Assembly (NCBI GenBank): GCA_001600095.1
Contig: BCIX01000001.1
Location: forward strand, 4,365,198 to 4,429,197
Reading direction: 5' to 3'
DNA length: 64,000 nt
From: Bullera alba
Lineage: Eukaryota > Basidiomycota > Tremellomycetes > Tremellales > Bulleraceae
Shown: positions 21,855 through 33,555 of the stretch, piece by piece
Layout: each line of letters starts with the position of its first letter
Numbering within the stretch: position 1 is the stretch's first letter
Notes under the pieces: generated by a model
What the model was told of the DNA's origin: nothing
The model's input: the letters and a program-made list of their open reading frames with translations, nothing else
Databases searched by the model: none
Position numbers and translations under genes: made by a program

Positions 21855-24800
21855 CTACACCTCTACGTTGCTCACAGGCTGATACCCTGTTTTGGATCCC
21901 TGCCCCGTTGTCCCGGTGGACGTTTTGATTCTCCTTCTATACGTAGCCCAGCCTACCGAGCGATCAGAGTGAGAACGCACACAGGAGACTGGCAATGTCT
22001 ACTCACCTTCCGGGGGTATATCGTATAATCGTCGATAGTCGATATCATCAATACCGACCCAAAAGTCCTGGCAGTTCTGGAAATGGCGCCAGCAATTAGC
22101 ATCAAGGCTACATTCTCGCTGAGGCGACTCGGACTCACTCTGATGGGACCCAGGTCGAAGGGGTTTTGATCTCTCCCAGCGCGTCTCATTCCGCCTAGCG
22201 CTTGGCCCTTTGTGAATCTATCCAGTCCCGAGATCTGCAAGAAGGGCGCAGCGCACATCTTGCCCAGAGAGCGGACGGTATTGACCACACCGTGAGAGTG
22301 TCCTCTGCCATGCTTGCACCCAGGGCCATGGACATGTCCATGATCCCCCACACCAGCGAGATTGCCGCCGGGTCCAGATGACCCTTCCATCGCCACACCG
22401 TCTTCCGCTGCACCAGTCGGTCCAACTCCAGCACCGATCGCCATGGCTTGTTGCATTGCCCCGGCCTGATCCCGCAGTGACGACCCCCGCTCGCCCATGT
22501 ATCCGTATCGACCGAGATTGGAGACTTCGAGCGTTGTCATTTGTCGCGATACCTGCCAGAGGTGCGAGATGGCAAGCACAGAAGTCCAGGTGAGCTGTAT
22601 CGTGGCCCAGATCGCCACAGCGAGCAAGAACGGGTCATATGAGCCTGCCCGACACAGTGTATTGGAGAAGTCGCATATCGATAGTCCTGGAGAGGGTGGA
22701 TAGGTGTACTCTGGTGCCGTCTCGAGGATATCTATAAGTTCTGTTAGTCTCTGCAAGTCATCGTGGAATTATTACGACTCACGCGCTATTGTCAAATGGT
22801 CAAAGAATACGATTCCCGAAATCAGGAATAGTATGAAGAGGAGGAAGTTGCGGTGATTGCGATAACCGACTGCAGCATTCGTTAAGCGAGACTCTACAGG
22901 ACACTGAACAGTGTGACATACCACAATTCCAAATCCACGGGCAATGGCTGTTATATTGGTCAATGGCGAACACTTTTCCCTCTTGACAATCTGCTCACTG
23001 GTCAAATCTAGCCGTACAGCGTTTACACTGCCTGCAGTGTTTCGAGCGTAGTGGCTTCTTTGCCTGGTATACCGGCGTAGTTCGAGTACTGCACGCCACC
23101 TGTGATGGACGGACTCACCATACAGTAAATGCAGAAATTGGTACCGTTCAGTCGACCTGCGTCAACTAGCTCTTCAAGGACCTGCAATGCGTGCTCAGCA
23201 TGTCATCAACGCCGGTGGCACCAGCACGCACCATTTTGATTTCCGTGTCATCCGCTGGGAAGGGAATGAAGCCGGGATCACTCCTGAGACCCCGAAAGAA
23301 GTTCCAGCAACACAGGCCGAAGCTGACGACAAAGCCGAGATCCGCAGCGGCGTGTCCTGGAGTAGCTGCATGATGTGATCAGCGTCGGCTCGTCAGAATA
23401 CAATCCAATTGAGGGAGGAGCTGACCTTTGATGAGGCGCGTGGCCCAAGCGTAAAATACCCATATTAACGAAGCAACGATGATAGCGGAGAAATGAGGCG
23501 AATTGGCAATAGGACTATCATCCGCTCGATGGGCCAGGAGCACTTTCATGACGAGCTGACACATCGTATCAGCAGGTAGACGGCTTCTGATGCAAGGCAT
23601 TGGTCAGGGACCGCACTTACAAGCTGCATCGAGAGAAACTCGACAACGACAATCGGGATGGAGAGGTAGATGGGTAACAGGTCGAAGGTCCGAAAAATAA
23701 CAAAGAGGACGATGGTAGGGATACAGTAGATGGCAATGTTGGTATTTCGCTGTGTATTTACATCAGCACCCAAACTTGAGAAGGACGGCGGTATAACCCA
23801 CGTCGGACAGCTTTCCCCGCTTGGGGAACCCGGAGGATGAGTACCCCGCTTCCTCCAATCCTCGCTCGAATGGGATGAGCCCCTTCAGCTCCTCGGCCAT
23901 GTCCCTCGGTGTCTTCCCCGCCGCTTCCTTGACCCAGAGATCCGCACCAGCCTGTATCAGATGGTGTATACAGGGCGAAGATCCTTTGACTGCGGCCCAA
24001 TGTAGCGCAGTCATTCCCTGATTGTCTGTTGCCGACGGGGATGCTCCGTGGCGGAGTAAAAGGTCGACAGAGATACCGTCGCCTGAAGAGCAAGACAAAA
24101 TCAGCCAAAGTCTTTGTTAGGTCACACTGAGCGCCTCACCTTGGAATGCTGCCCACATGAGGGCCGTGTGTCCTTCCGTATCTCTTTCGTCAATTGCAAC
24201 GGGCTGATGTAGCTGTTCACGAGTCTATCAGGATCGCTTTGTACTTGCTCCTCGCACTCACCATATATAGCAGAGGCATGACTGCGCTGGAATGGGTGAT
24301 GAGGTGTAGGGTATTGTAGCCTTGGACATCTTTGATATTTGGGTCGGCTCCTCTCGAGAGAAACAGGTGAACGACATAAAGGTGCCCATTCCTCGCAGCC
24401 CATTGCATCGGTGTAGCCTCAAGTTCTCCACCCAAAGCATCTATATCTGCCCCATGATCGAGTAAGAAGCGACATGTGCCTATGTGAGCGTTGATGGCTG
24501 CCCAATGCAATGGCGTCACATTCTGGTTATCCCGGGTCGACAGGTCGGTATCAGGTTCGGCTTCCAGCAACCGTGATAATCCCAGAGAATCCCCTCGAGT
24601 GGCCATGGCATGTATACTGGTCTAAAGCATGGATTGATCAGCTCCATCCCTTGCCGTGCTTCCGCAGTCATTGGCAACGACGCACCTCATCGATGGGCGG
24701 GGGAGGTAGGCGCATGGTGTCGACACCAACTTCGTGGCTCGGCCGCTCAGGATCACTCAAAGGATCACTGGTATCCTTGAGGTCATCATCGAGACTCGCT

Positions 24801-24868
24801 CGGCCAGCCGGCACGGGCGAAGGTGGGATACCGCGCGTCGAGGACGACGGCGAGGATGGCGTGGCCAT
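21855..24868 (-). CDS. AKR1: Palmitoyltransferase Akr1 (ankyrin-repeat DHHC enzyme)
   Basis: Golgi/endosomal S-palmitoyltransferase. Fourteen exons (24868-24686, 24621-24262, 24212-24140, 24082-23802, 23749-23621, 23555-23426, 23365-23232, 23181-23119, 23063-22999, 22947-22922, 22869-22783, 22731-22139, 22076-22007, 21952-21855) give 763 residues. Five or six ankyrin repeats ([54 protein letters not shown]) precede the membrane segments. The cysteine-rich domain reads [17 protein letters not shown], then [17 protein letters not shown] across three introns, with DHHC intact (yeast Akr1 has DHYC). [16 protein letters not shown] and the NPFDLG motif follow. The last acceptor is ambiguous (21953 or 21887); both keep the same stop. 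Confidence 0.95.
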
Positions 24869-25695
24869 AGGCGAGTTGCGCAGCTCTGCAGTGATGTCGT
24901 TTGGCGAGGCTGAGCCTGGAATGCTTCTTCAAAATCGCCCAGGGCTTGTTCAGCGTCACAGATCGTTAAGCAGCTTGGCCTAGGCTGCGAGTGGACAAGG
25001 GCGATGAGATGAGCAGCAACAGCAGTCACAACAACAACTGTAGTGTAGTGTTGGAGGCGATGAAACCGTCGTTCGTCTTGGACTCTTGGTAACAGTCGTG
25101 GGGCACCACATCTCCATTGTTGTCAAGTTGGAGTAGGAAAGTCGATTACAAATATCGCACGGGACGGGATTAGTCCCACAGTATGCGACATTAGGAATTC
25201 TGCCGTCCAGAGATTAGTCAGAGAATTAGATCATTGAGCTCTGCATCATAAGACCGGGTCTAGTACCAGCTAGTATTTGCTTCGAATCTTGGCGCCTTCA
25301 CTGCGCCAAAAAGTGCGTTGTAATCGACCGAGATGAATACATCTTTGTGATCCTATGACGATCAAGCACATGCGTAGCTACAACACCCGCCGAGAGTTAG
25401 GATCGACCGGACGGAAAGCCTGCTCAATCACCGGGTCAACCTCAATCTTGCGTTACGAGCTCCTTCGCATGTGGCTCTTCCTCCTTCTGCCGAGTCGACC
25501 TCTCCTTCGTCCACGTAGAGCTGGCCGGAGGACCTTCTCAATGACTCGTAAGGCTGGCAACTGGGGGTGGTATGCGAATAGATGCTGGGATGACCATGTT
25601 GACCAATCCTCCTTGACGACCCTAGATCCCAGGGAGGCACCCGATCTTCACCGTACACAGGAAACACCAATTGGTCTCTACGCTGCTTTACAAGC
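24869..25695. other. Spacer between AKR1 and APC11
   Basis: 827 nt between two minus-strand genes. It should contain the AKR1 promoter and leader and the APC11 terminator. An open minus frame at about 25428-25670 lies just after the APC11 stop but has no ATG and no splice link; it is not called. Confidence 0.4.
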
Positions 25696-26366
25696 TCATG
25701 TCCTGGTTGGTTCGACGGCTACAGCGACCGCAGCAGCATGCTGATGCTGATGTGATAGTTGAACGGCGGGATCTTCTCCTCCAGTGGGCACATTATTTTG
25801 ACCTCCTGCAAGTGGTCCTGGCGCAATCACGGCCACAGGGCCGCCAGCGACTGTTGTGGGTAATTTGTCCGGGCGTCGATCGGCCGTGGCTGAGTGAGGC
25901 GTCAGCTCAGTATATAGATGCCACAATCTGGGTCAAGCAGAGAAAGTCAGACTCACCCCATGGCCGTCGATCCAGTGGACATTGTTGTTTGGACGACTCC
26001 GTGTCGATCCACTTGAGCAGGCAGTGCATGTGGAAAACATGTGTACATTCGCCCCAGACTGTCACTACATCAGCTCTACGCAGGAAGGACCTAGACCAAG
26101 ATGCCTGAAACGGGCGCAAGGAGCCTGGTCGGTTGTTACTTACTTAATGGGCAATCATCGCCGGGAACTTTACACTCCGGGCAGCAGCTCTCGAATGCTA
26201 ATCGACAGATGCCACACACGTCGTCGTCGTCCTCGTCATCCTCATCCTCGTCGTCGTCCAAAGCTCCGGTGCTGGGTTGAGCATAGTGATAAAGTTTGTG
26301 TGGCTCGCTCGAGGTGTCCCATTTCCAGGCGGCCACTGCGTGATAGGCGGTGATGGTGAGTTTCAT
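25696..26366 (-). CDS. APC11: Anaphase-promoting complex subunit 11 (RING-H2)
   Basis: Catalytic RING subunit of the APC/C E3 ligase; recruits E2 to ubiquitinate cyclins and securin. Exons 26366-26144, 26058-25957 and 25889-25696 give 172 residues, about twice the usual 85-105. The N-terminus ([17 protein letters not shown]) is canonical. It is followed by an extra acidic run of Asp/Glu, then the zinc ligands [40 protein letters not shown] and QCPLDRRPW. The last ligand position, normally Cys in Apc11, is Asp, as in Rbx1. A 65-residue Gly/Pro/His-rich tail in exon 3 has no counterpart in well-known homologues. Confidence 0.94.
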
Positions 26367-26771
26367 GACTGGGTCCAAATTGAGCTCAAATCCCTCCTCG
26401 AGCCACTTCCTCCTATTTCCTCACTCTTTCCTCTGCGATGGAACTGGGTAAGCCATCAAACGATCGCGGGTATTCTGCTCAGATGGTAGGCAGCAGAGCA
26501 AGCAGCAGAGGTAGCCGAACAAGAGCAGGAAAGCCAGAGCCCGCGAATCTGCAGCAGAGGACGCGTCCAAAACTGATTTACGTAATGTGCGCCCGATCCG
26601 GTTAAACCCTGGCGTTTCAGATCCCAAAGATCCCAATCTTCCTCCTCCTCGAGGGTATCATCTTCCTCTCACTCTCCTCGCCCTGCTATCAGCCTCAGCT
26701 CGTCGACGAGTGGCAGTGGAAGTGGGAGTGCAGATCTGTAGGAGGCCGGAGAGCCTACCTGCTCATCAAAG
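26367..26771. promoter_or_regulatory. Divergent promoter, APC11 / KIC1-type kinase
   Basis: 405 nt between two divergent ATGs. CT-rich stretches (26640-26690) precede the kinase start. No other feature is supported. Confidence 0.4.
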
Positions 26772-29546
26772 ATGGTTCCGCCAAACCATATCTCCCGGGA
26801 AGCTGTCTACCTCTCTTCCCTTGCAACGCAATCCAAAGATGCAAATCCCGAACGATTATACGAGGTGAGCTGCCGCGCCTCAGTGTCACCGTGAATCCAT
26901 CGAAGCTGACTCTTCCCTCTAGAAACTAGAGATCGCTGGTAAAGGAGCGTACGGAGCTGTATACCGGGGTCGACATATCCCGACAGGTCACATCGTCGCG
27001 CTCAAGGTCATCAATCTGGACACGGAAGATGACGACGTTGCCGATATCCAAAAGGAGATCGCACTTCTCCAGCAATTGATGATGGGTGCGACGGGAGGCA
27101 CAGGTCAGATGCCGAATGTCATCAAGTACTATGGCAGCTTGATGGAAGGACCGAGAGTGTGGATCATCATGGAGTTCGCAGAGGGAGGCAGTATCCGAAC
27201 ACTAGTGAGACCAGTCTTGGATAGTGCTGCCAGCAGAAGACTGACCTGAACATAGTCTCGAGCTCAACCTTTGAAAGAACAGCATATCTGCTTGATCGTA
27301 AGAGAAGTGCTAGTCGCTCTAGCATTCCTGCACAAGAATGGTGTCATCCATAGAGATATCAAAGGTACGCTACCATCTGAGAATACTCAGGACGACCGTC
27401 GCTGATACCTCTCAGCTGCCAACATCCTCCTCACGACGTCTCCTCCGCGTGTACTCTTATGTGACTTCGGTGTCGCTGCGCTCCTGAATTCATCTACGTC
27501 GAAACGAGCGACGTTCGTCGGAACACCCTATTGGATGGCTCCAGAGGTGGTCACAGAAGGCAAACTATACGACGCAAAGGCAGACATATGGTCTTTGGGG
27601 ATAACGCTACTCGAGATGGCATATGGGGAACCGCCAATGTCCGGACAGCCGGCCGCACGCGCCGTCATGCTGCTCGGGGATAAGAAGATGCGAGCTCCCA
27701 AGTTGGAAGGAGAGCACTGGAGTCCGGCGATGAGGGAGTTTGTCACGGCTTGTCTGAATGAGGAACCGAGCGATCGTCTGCCAGCGGAGGAACTCGGGAA
27801 ACAGAGGTGGATCAAGGCGCAGGCAAAGACGCCGTTGACCGTGCTGAACGAGTTGATATCCCGGTTCCAGGCGTGGAAGGATAGCGGAGGTCAGAGACAA
27901 AGTCTGGCACCTGGGGTCGGTGCGAGTATAGACGATGAGGAGGAGGGAGAGGCGGACGCCATGGGCGGAGGATGGGCTTTTGACGTGAGTGCTGCATATA
28001 CCAGACGATACAGCTCTGACCCTGATATAGACTGTGAGATCTAGAATGAGCTTGTTGGTGGATCGGAAGGCGCAGAGCGGCGAACTGGGTGCGTAATTCG
28101 ATGGGTACAATATGCGATACGTGCTGAATGTCCTCTGAAGACCTCGGCAACATGGCCCCGCCTACCGGTCGGCAAGATGCTCCGGCCCCCCAGTCATTGC
28201 GACGGCTATTCCATGACGAGAGCTCGATCGACTCGGATCCTTTCCAGTCTTTTGCCCACCAGCAGCCTGTGACTCCGGCCAGTATAGGCGGTAGCGGATC
28301 GATAGAGCAGTCTGGGCGGTTCGACTCGCCATCGGGAGAAGAGAGCGAGATATTTGGGTCGGAGGACAGTACCAGCAATTTCGACTCTTCCACCATTAGG
28401 CAAAGGCGCTTGGGAGCCAATTCGCCTAGTGGTCTGAGTATAGTCACCAGGGTTGATACTCCCTCCGGCCCCAGTTCAACCATGTCAGATTCAACCTACC
28501 AACCAGAAAGCTCACAGGCTCCTACACCAATTGCGCGGCAGGATGGCAATCTGCCGTTACCGCCATCGCTAGCCCGGCAGCTTCGTCCGAAAATGAGTCT
28601 AGACACACTATCGTCCAATCCGACCAGTCGGTCGCAGCCTGAACAGGATCGCAAGGATTCCGCTCCGATGAGACGTCCTGGTGGATCAGTGAGCGAAGGC
28701 CTGCGTGGGTTTCAATTTCCATTGGTCACTAAACCCCACGGACCAGCCTTCAGCGCAGGTGGTATACCCAGAGCTCCGCCCCTTCAACGGAATTTCTCCG
28801 CCGCACCTGCATTCCCTTCACCTGTGGAGCTGTCTGGTCGACCCGAGCACAGTGGTAGCAGCAGTATAGGACTGGGTGGCCCCCCGGCACGTCCTCCGAT
28901 GATGAGACAGGCTTCCGTGGCAGTCATGGAAGGAAGGTCACAGGCGCAAGCACAAGCTCTGGCTATGGTGCAAGCGGATGACGATCCTTTGAGCCCGAGT
29001 GGAGGGCTCATACCCCCTCGCGCACCTTTTGCCGGGGGTCAAGCTATTGTCATGACTCGTACTAGATCCGGCAGCCGGACAGATGGCGAGGTTGTCGCTC
29101 TCAGGGATCTCATGAAGGTATGTCCAGTGCGCAGTAAATGACGCTCCAAGCTGAATACAGTCCTGTTGGCTCAGTTGTCCGCTACCATTCCTGAAGCACC
29201 AGACTTACTGCCGCCTTCACCTACCACGACGAGCGCTCCACAACGGTTCTTCCCGATACCATCACCGTTGAGCATACCCGTTGCCCAGTCTATTCAGATG
29301 GCGCCTTCGCTATCCCAGCAATCCACGGCGACAACCTCACTCTTGCTTCAGCCCGATCAGCAGATGTTGGGCGGAGAGCCACCCCGGATGAGGCCGATGG
29401 ATTTAGCGGGGTTGGACAAGGAAGGCGTGTTTGACGAATTGGAGAAATTGGTCGTGGATATGCAGGGATGGTTGGATTGTGTCGGGTCGAGCCTGGATGA
29501 ACTCCTTGCCAGTCCCGTCGAGATAGGTGGTGAGGAGTCGCCTTAG
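26772..29546 (+). CDS. KIC1: Germinal-centre (Ste20-family) protein kinase, Kic1 type
   Basis: Ser/Thr kinase expected at the top of the RAM/NDR pathway (Kic1-Cbk1), which controls polarity and cell separation. Seven exons (26772-26864, 26923-27204, 27256-27364, 27416-27984, 28031-28088, 28141-29117, 29175-29546) give 819 residues. The kinase domain starts at about residue 31: KLEIAGKGAYGAVYRG (Gly loop), VALKVINLD (catalytic Lys), NGVIHRDIKAANIL, LCDFGVAAL, and the Ste20-family signature GTPYWMAPEVVTEGKLYDAK. The C-terminal 500 residues are Ser/Pro-rich and low-complexity, ending in a short helical region (LDKEGVFDELEKLVVDMQGW). The kinase-first layout matches GCK-III/Kic1 rather than PAK. 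Assignment to Kic1 over Sps1-like relatives is by this layout only. Confidence 0.88.
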
Positions 29547-29657
29547 TCTATCTCCCAGCTTAGTAACGACGTGATCTGTACAGTCCATGTTGTAAAATAT
29601 GCCATCATGCCAGATCGTTCACATGCTACATAGAGAATGGCTGCCATGACAACCAGT

Positions 29658-31195
29658 CTAATCGACTTTCCAGCGCGATACACTCTCCGTATCATCGCCC
29701 TCGGCGTCTAGTAAGAGCTCTAAACTCCACACTGCGAGGAACAGCGCTATATTTATCCATCGCCACCATTCCTGCGAGCCCGCATCGAGAACTGTGCCTT
29801 CCGTCAGACGACTCGGGAAAACATCAGGATTGACTCACGGAGAAGATGAGTGTATACGGCGATCAGTATTGCCCGGCGGTATGACAGGACAATTGTTGTA
29901 ATCCGCATGTTCTGGCGATGATTTCAGCATACTCCCAATGCCGGCCTTCCAGTCCACTCACCGCGGGCTCCTCTCCTAGACTCTTCCCATCCCAGAACCC
30001 GGCCGACACATCAGTCTCCATCCCATCGTCCCATCCGGTCGAGGCTTTCCGCAGAACTGGTACTATTCGAGCCGCGAGATGCAGAACGGCCACCCTGTAT
30101 ATCAGGGACAGAAGAAGATGAGGTGGAAGCGTCTTTGTGACGTCGAAGAGAGAGTCAAAGATCCCGGTCACTGCTCGAGAAGCGAGAGAATGGACAGAGG
30201 GGGTAATCGGAGAAACGACCTTAGGCGTCCATGTAGGCGAAGGGGAGAGCCAGCCTGAACCGTACTGCCGGGGTCTAGAGAGGTCAGCGAGTGAACCAGT
30301 CTTGACTCTTCTCATTGCTGCTCACTCCATCGCAGCCTCGACTCCGGAAAGCCACGCTGAGTACTAATGCGAGCGTCAGCCAAACGTATAAACACCATGT
30401 GACGGCAGCTCTCACGACCACGTAGACAAAGACCAAGCTCGTCTCAAGCACATTGGTCCGCCGTAACGCGAATCCGATGAAGGATAGGAACAACACCGCG
30501 GTGAGCGATGATCCCAATAGGAACGCTGGGAATGATGAGAACGATTCGAAAGCCTAAACGTCAGTGCACTGCAATTGCCCTTGGTCGCTCACCTTAGCTA
30601 CACCCGCCAAACCGGCACAATACACCAAAGCGGCTAGAACCAAACCTGCCAGACTTCTCCATTCGATACCTTCTTCTTTCTCCTCTTCGTCTGCCCAGCC
30701 TTTGCCTACTCTGCCGGTGACCTGAATGACCAATAACGTGCTGATGCCTTCCAACAACGTGAACAACGGGCTGACCCAGCGTAAAATCGAGGCGTACAGG
30801 AAGGGCAGTACGTCCACCAGGACATGGCTGAACGACGAAAAGACTGATCCAGGCGCTGCTGCCGATGGGGGATAGAGGTAGTAGTACAGCGTGACGAGGA
30901 TCAGCGAGCCGGAAATGAAGGGTGAGAGAAACGATAGGATCGAGATCAAAGGCGCCAGAGCCGTGTTCTTCAGTATTAGCCTCAGTGTCGAATATGCGAA
31001 GTGATGTATGGTGAACAGAAGCGATAGAAATAGGAATGATGGAGGTCCTGCAGGTCCGTAATTCAGCTATACAAATCGCCGAAATCTTGGGGCGAGTGAC
31101 TCACCGAGCAAGTCCAATGCCATCGGTAATGCGAGGAGGACTTGGGCGAAAGTCGCCATGCCTCCGACATAATTGAAGAAGGCGGAGATCCCCAT
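29658..31195 (-). CDS. ICE2: ER membrane protein Ice2
   Basis: Polytopic ER protein of the Ice2 family, linked in yeast to cortical ER inheritance and to balancing lipid storage and membrane synthesis. Seven exons (31195-31105, 31047-30593, 30553-30416, 30363-30326, 30274-29962, 29911-29839, 29791-29658) give 413 residues. Eight or more hydrophobic segments are visible. The family hallmark is PLFTLLEGISTLLVIQ in exon 2. Other fits are TTIVLSYRRAILIAVYTHLL and QEWWRWINIALFLAVWSLEL near the end. Exon 4 is only 38 nt and was placed because other readings of this stretch break the frame; this is the least certain part of the model. Confidence 0.9.
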
Positions 31196-31416
31196 TGCGG
31201 AGAGGTCTGTTCTGGACCGAGGTGGACACTGCCCTCTGATCTGAGAGGTCGTTGATGTCTGAAGACGAGCAGAGTGTCGACGAGGATGTTGACTTTGGTT
31301 GATCTCAACAAACGCGGGGCACCACATTGTTCTGCACACCTCCTCAACTTCTTTCGATTCTAGGCTTCTAGCTATCGCTCCTTGAGCATCGCTCTTCAAC
31401 TGCCATCGCCATCAGG
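31196..31416. promoter_or_regulatory. Divergent promoter, ICE2 / PP2C
   Basis: 221 nt between divergent ATGs; both genes must share or closely pack their promoters. Confidence 0.4.
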
Positions 31417-33340
31417 ATGCTCAGGTTCACCTCGCAGATCCCTCGGACATCGTTCGCCCACGTCCAAAGACAAACACTTAGGCAGGTGACCCCGACACGA
31501 TTTTACGCGACCGCTCGGGAGACGAAAGCCTCGATCAGGCGAAATGGTTTGATTTCAGTCGCCCTTTTGATCGGTGCTGCCGGAGCATACTACTATGAAA
31601 CGATTGCCCCGGATGGCTCAAGTGTAGACAGCTCCGATGCCTCTGCTGGTCAGCCTTTCAGCTTACGCGTTGGGGGCAAAACGCAGACTTTTGTGAGGAA
31701 ATCGGATAAAGAGACCGAAGCGATGTTGCACGCCAACGAGGATGGTCAAATGGTTGGAAGAAAGGGCAATCCAGTCATTCGCTGGGATAGAAATTGGCTA
31801 GGAAGTAATGAGCCATGTGAGGATAGGTCGGCAGTGGACATCTTGCCTAGGAAAAGGGGAGTTAGCGACCAGAAATCGATACTTCAATCCTTGACAGGGG
31901 GAATGGATGCCCCTCGACCTAATGCCGTGGAAGGCGATCGGGATATCGCAATGTTCTCGATAATCGATGGTCATGCTGGTGATGCCACGAGCAAGCTGCT
32001 TTCGAAAGCACTCCATCCGACATTGGCGATATCCCTCGCCGGCCTGCAAGCAGGAGTACCGACAGGGTGGCAGGCTCTCAATCCCGCCGCTTGGTTTTCC
32101 GGCAAATCATGGAATCCAGCTGGCGTCACGGACACGTTGAAGAAGGCGTGAGTGCTGTCATAGCTCTCTTATGGTCGTCTTGACGTTCTCTTTAGGTTTT
32201 TACAGCTAGATGAGAACATTTGCCAAACGCCGGTCCGGATGCTACCCAGCGTACAGAAACCCGTCGATCCGGCCGCTTCCCCCTCCGCCTCGCAGCTCTT
32301 CGTCACGTTGGCTGGTCCCGCCGAGTCGGGAGCTTGCGCTATCAGCACGGTAGTAGACGCCGAGAACGACGAGCTCTACGTTGCTCTAGCTGGTGACTGC
32401 AGAGCAGTAGCTGGATGGCAGGATGCCCAGGGGCGATGGAGATGTGACACACTGAGCGAGGATCAGATGGGAGAGAATCCCAGGGAGATTGCTAGGTGTG
32501 TTGGAGAAACTGTTGTTTACTGACTGTTCCAAGGATGCGTTCGGAACATCCTGCAAACGAGAGGGAGACGGTCATCATGCGTGGAAGGGTGCAAGGTGGT
32601 CTGCAGCCGACTCGAGCATTCGGCGATGCAATGTACAAGTGGACTCGATCGCAAGCCGATCAGTGGGTAATGGCTGTTATCGAATCAAGAATTATGCTGA
32701 TTGTACTTGCAGGATCGCCGATGTGTTCAAGTCGGAAGGTCTGAAGACCCGTAAACAGAGACCAAGTCATCTCACCCCACCATACGTCACAGCAGAGCCC
32801 GCTGTCACGCATAGACCGCTCGTCTCGCCGAATGGGGACAAGCTGCGTTTCGTGATCCTCGCAACTGATGGTCGTGAGTAGAGCTGCCTTGACGAACTCG
32901 CTTGGCCCACGAAGCTAACCAATAGCACCGTAGTCTGGGACCGCATTACCTCTGAAGAAGCGACTCTCTTGGTTGCTTCGTATATAAACCACCAGTCCCG
33001 TCCCGACGTTGCAAAGGCCGCCTTGGCTTCTGAGTACCCATTGGTCCCCTCGTCTGGGGAAAGACCCTATCCAGCGGAAGACCTGCCGGGCTCGCCATCG
33101 AGATCCGCGGGCACTTGGGTGTTTGAGAATGACAAGAATGCCGCGACGCATCTCATTAGAAACAGTCTGGCGGGTGGAGACAGAAAGCTACGGGGCGAGC
33201 TGTTGAGTTTACATGGCGAGACGACCCGTTGGCTTAGGGACGATATAACCGTAAAGTGAGTCTTTCGTCGGCTGACCAGGCGCAATGCTTACGTTCTTGA
33301 TAGCGTGGTCTTCTTCCGTGATACGGATCAGAGGGCATAG
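31417..33340 (+). CDS. PTC5: Mitochondrial PP2C phosphatase, Ptc5/PDP type
   Basis: Metal-dependent Ser/Thr phosphatase; the yeast relative Ptc5 reactivates pyruvate dehydrogenase. Six exons (31417-32147, 32196-32495, 32534-32662, 32713-32873, 32934-33255, 33304-33340) give 559 residues. The N-terminus is a basic presequence (MLRFTSQIPRTSFAHVQRQ) followed by one membrane segment (LISVALLIGAAGAYYY). PP2C motifs follow: MFSIIDGHAGDATSKLL (metal-binding Asp; Gly-Gly changed to Ala-Gly), LYVALAGDCRAVAGW, PTRAFGDAMYKW, and RFVILATDGLWDRITSEEA split by intron 4. The C-terminal DDITVNVVFFRDT is the last PP2C strand. Confidence 0.92.
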
Positions 33341-33555
33341 GGTGCTTAGACAGGGGAGCCCATTTTGTAGGGTGTTGTGTCGTGGTCATAGCATCGCAGG
33401 CGGTAGATATTTGATTCCGCTCTGACGATCATCGTTGCATTGCCTTGCACGCGACGGCTCGGCTGTCATTGAGTGATGTATCCTATAGCAATCTCACTAT
33501 CCATATACACACGTACAATCAGCCCAAAGAGCAGGAGAGGCTGGGCCAGAACAAG

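Noticed and set aside
25428..25670. Minus frame after the APC11 stop
   Set aside because: No ATG and no donor in APC11 exon 3 that would link to it.
33445..33555. Extended N-terminus of SWA2
   Set aside because: The upstream part of the frame has no ATG; the family-like start MDDLLDLNW is at 33556.
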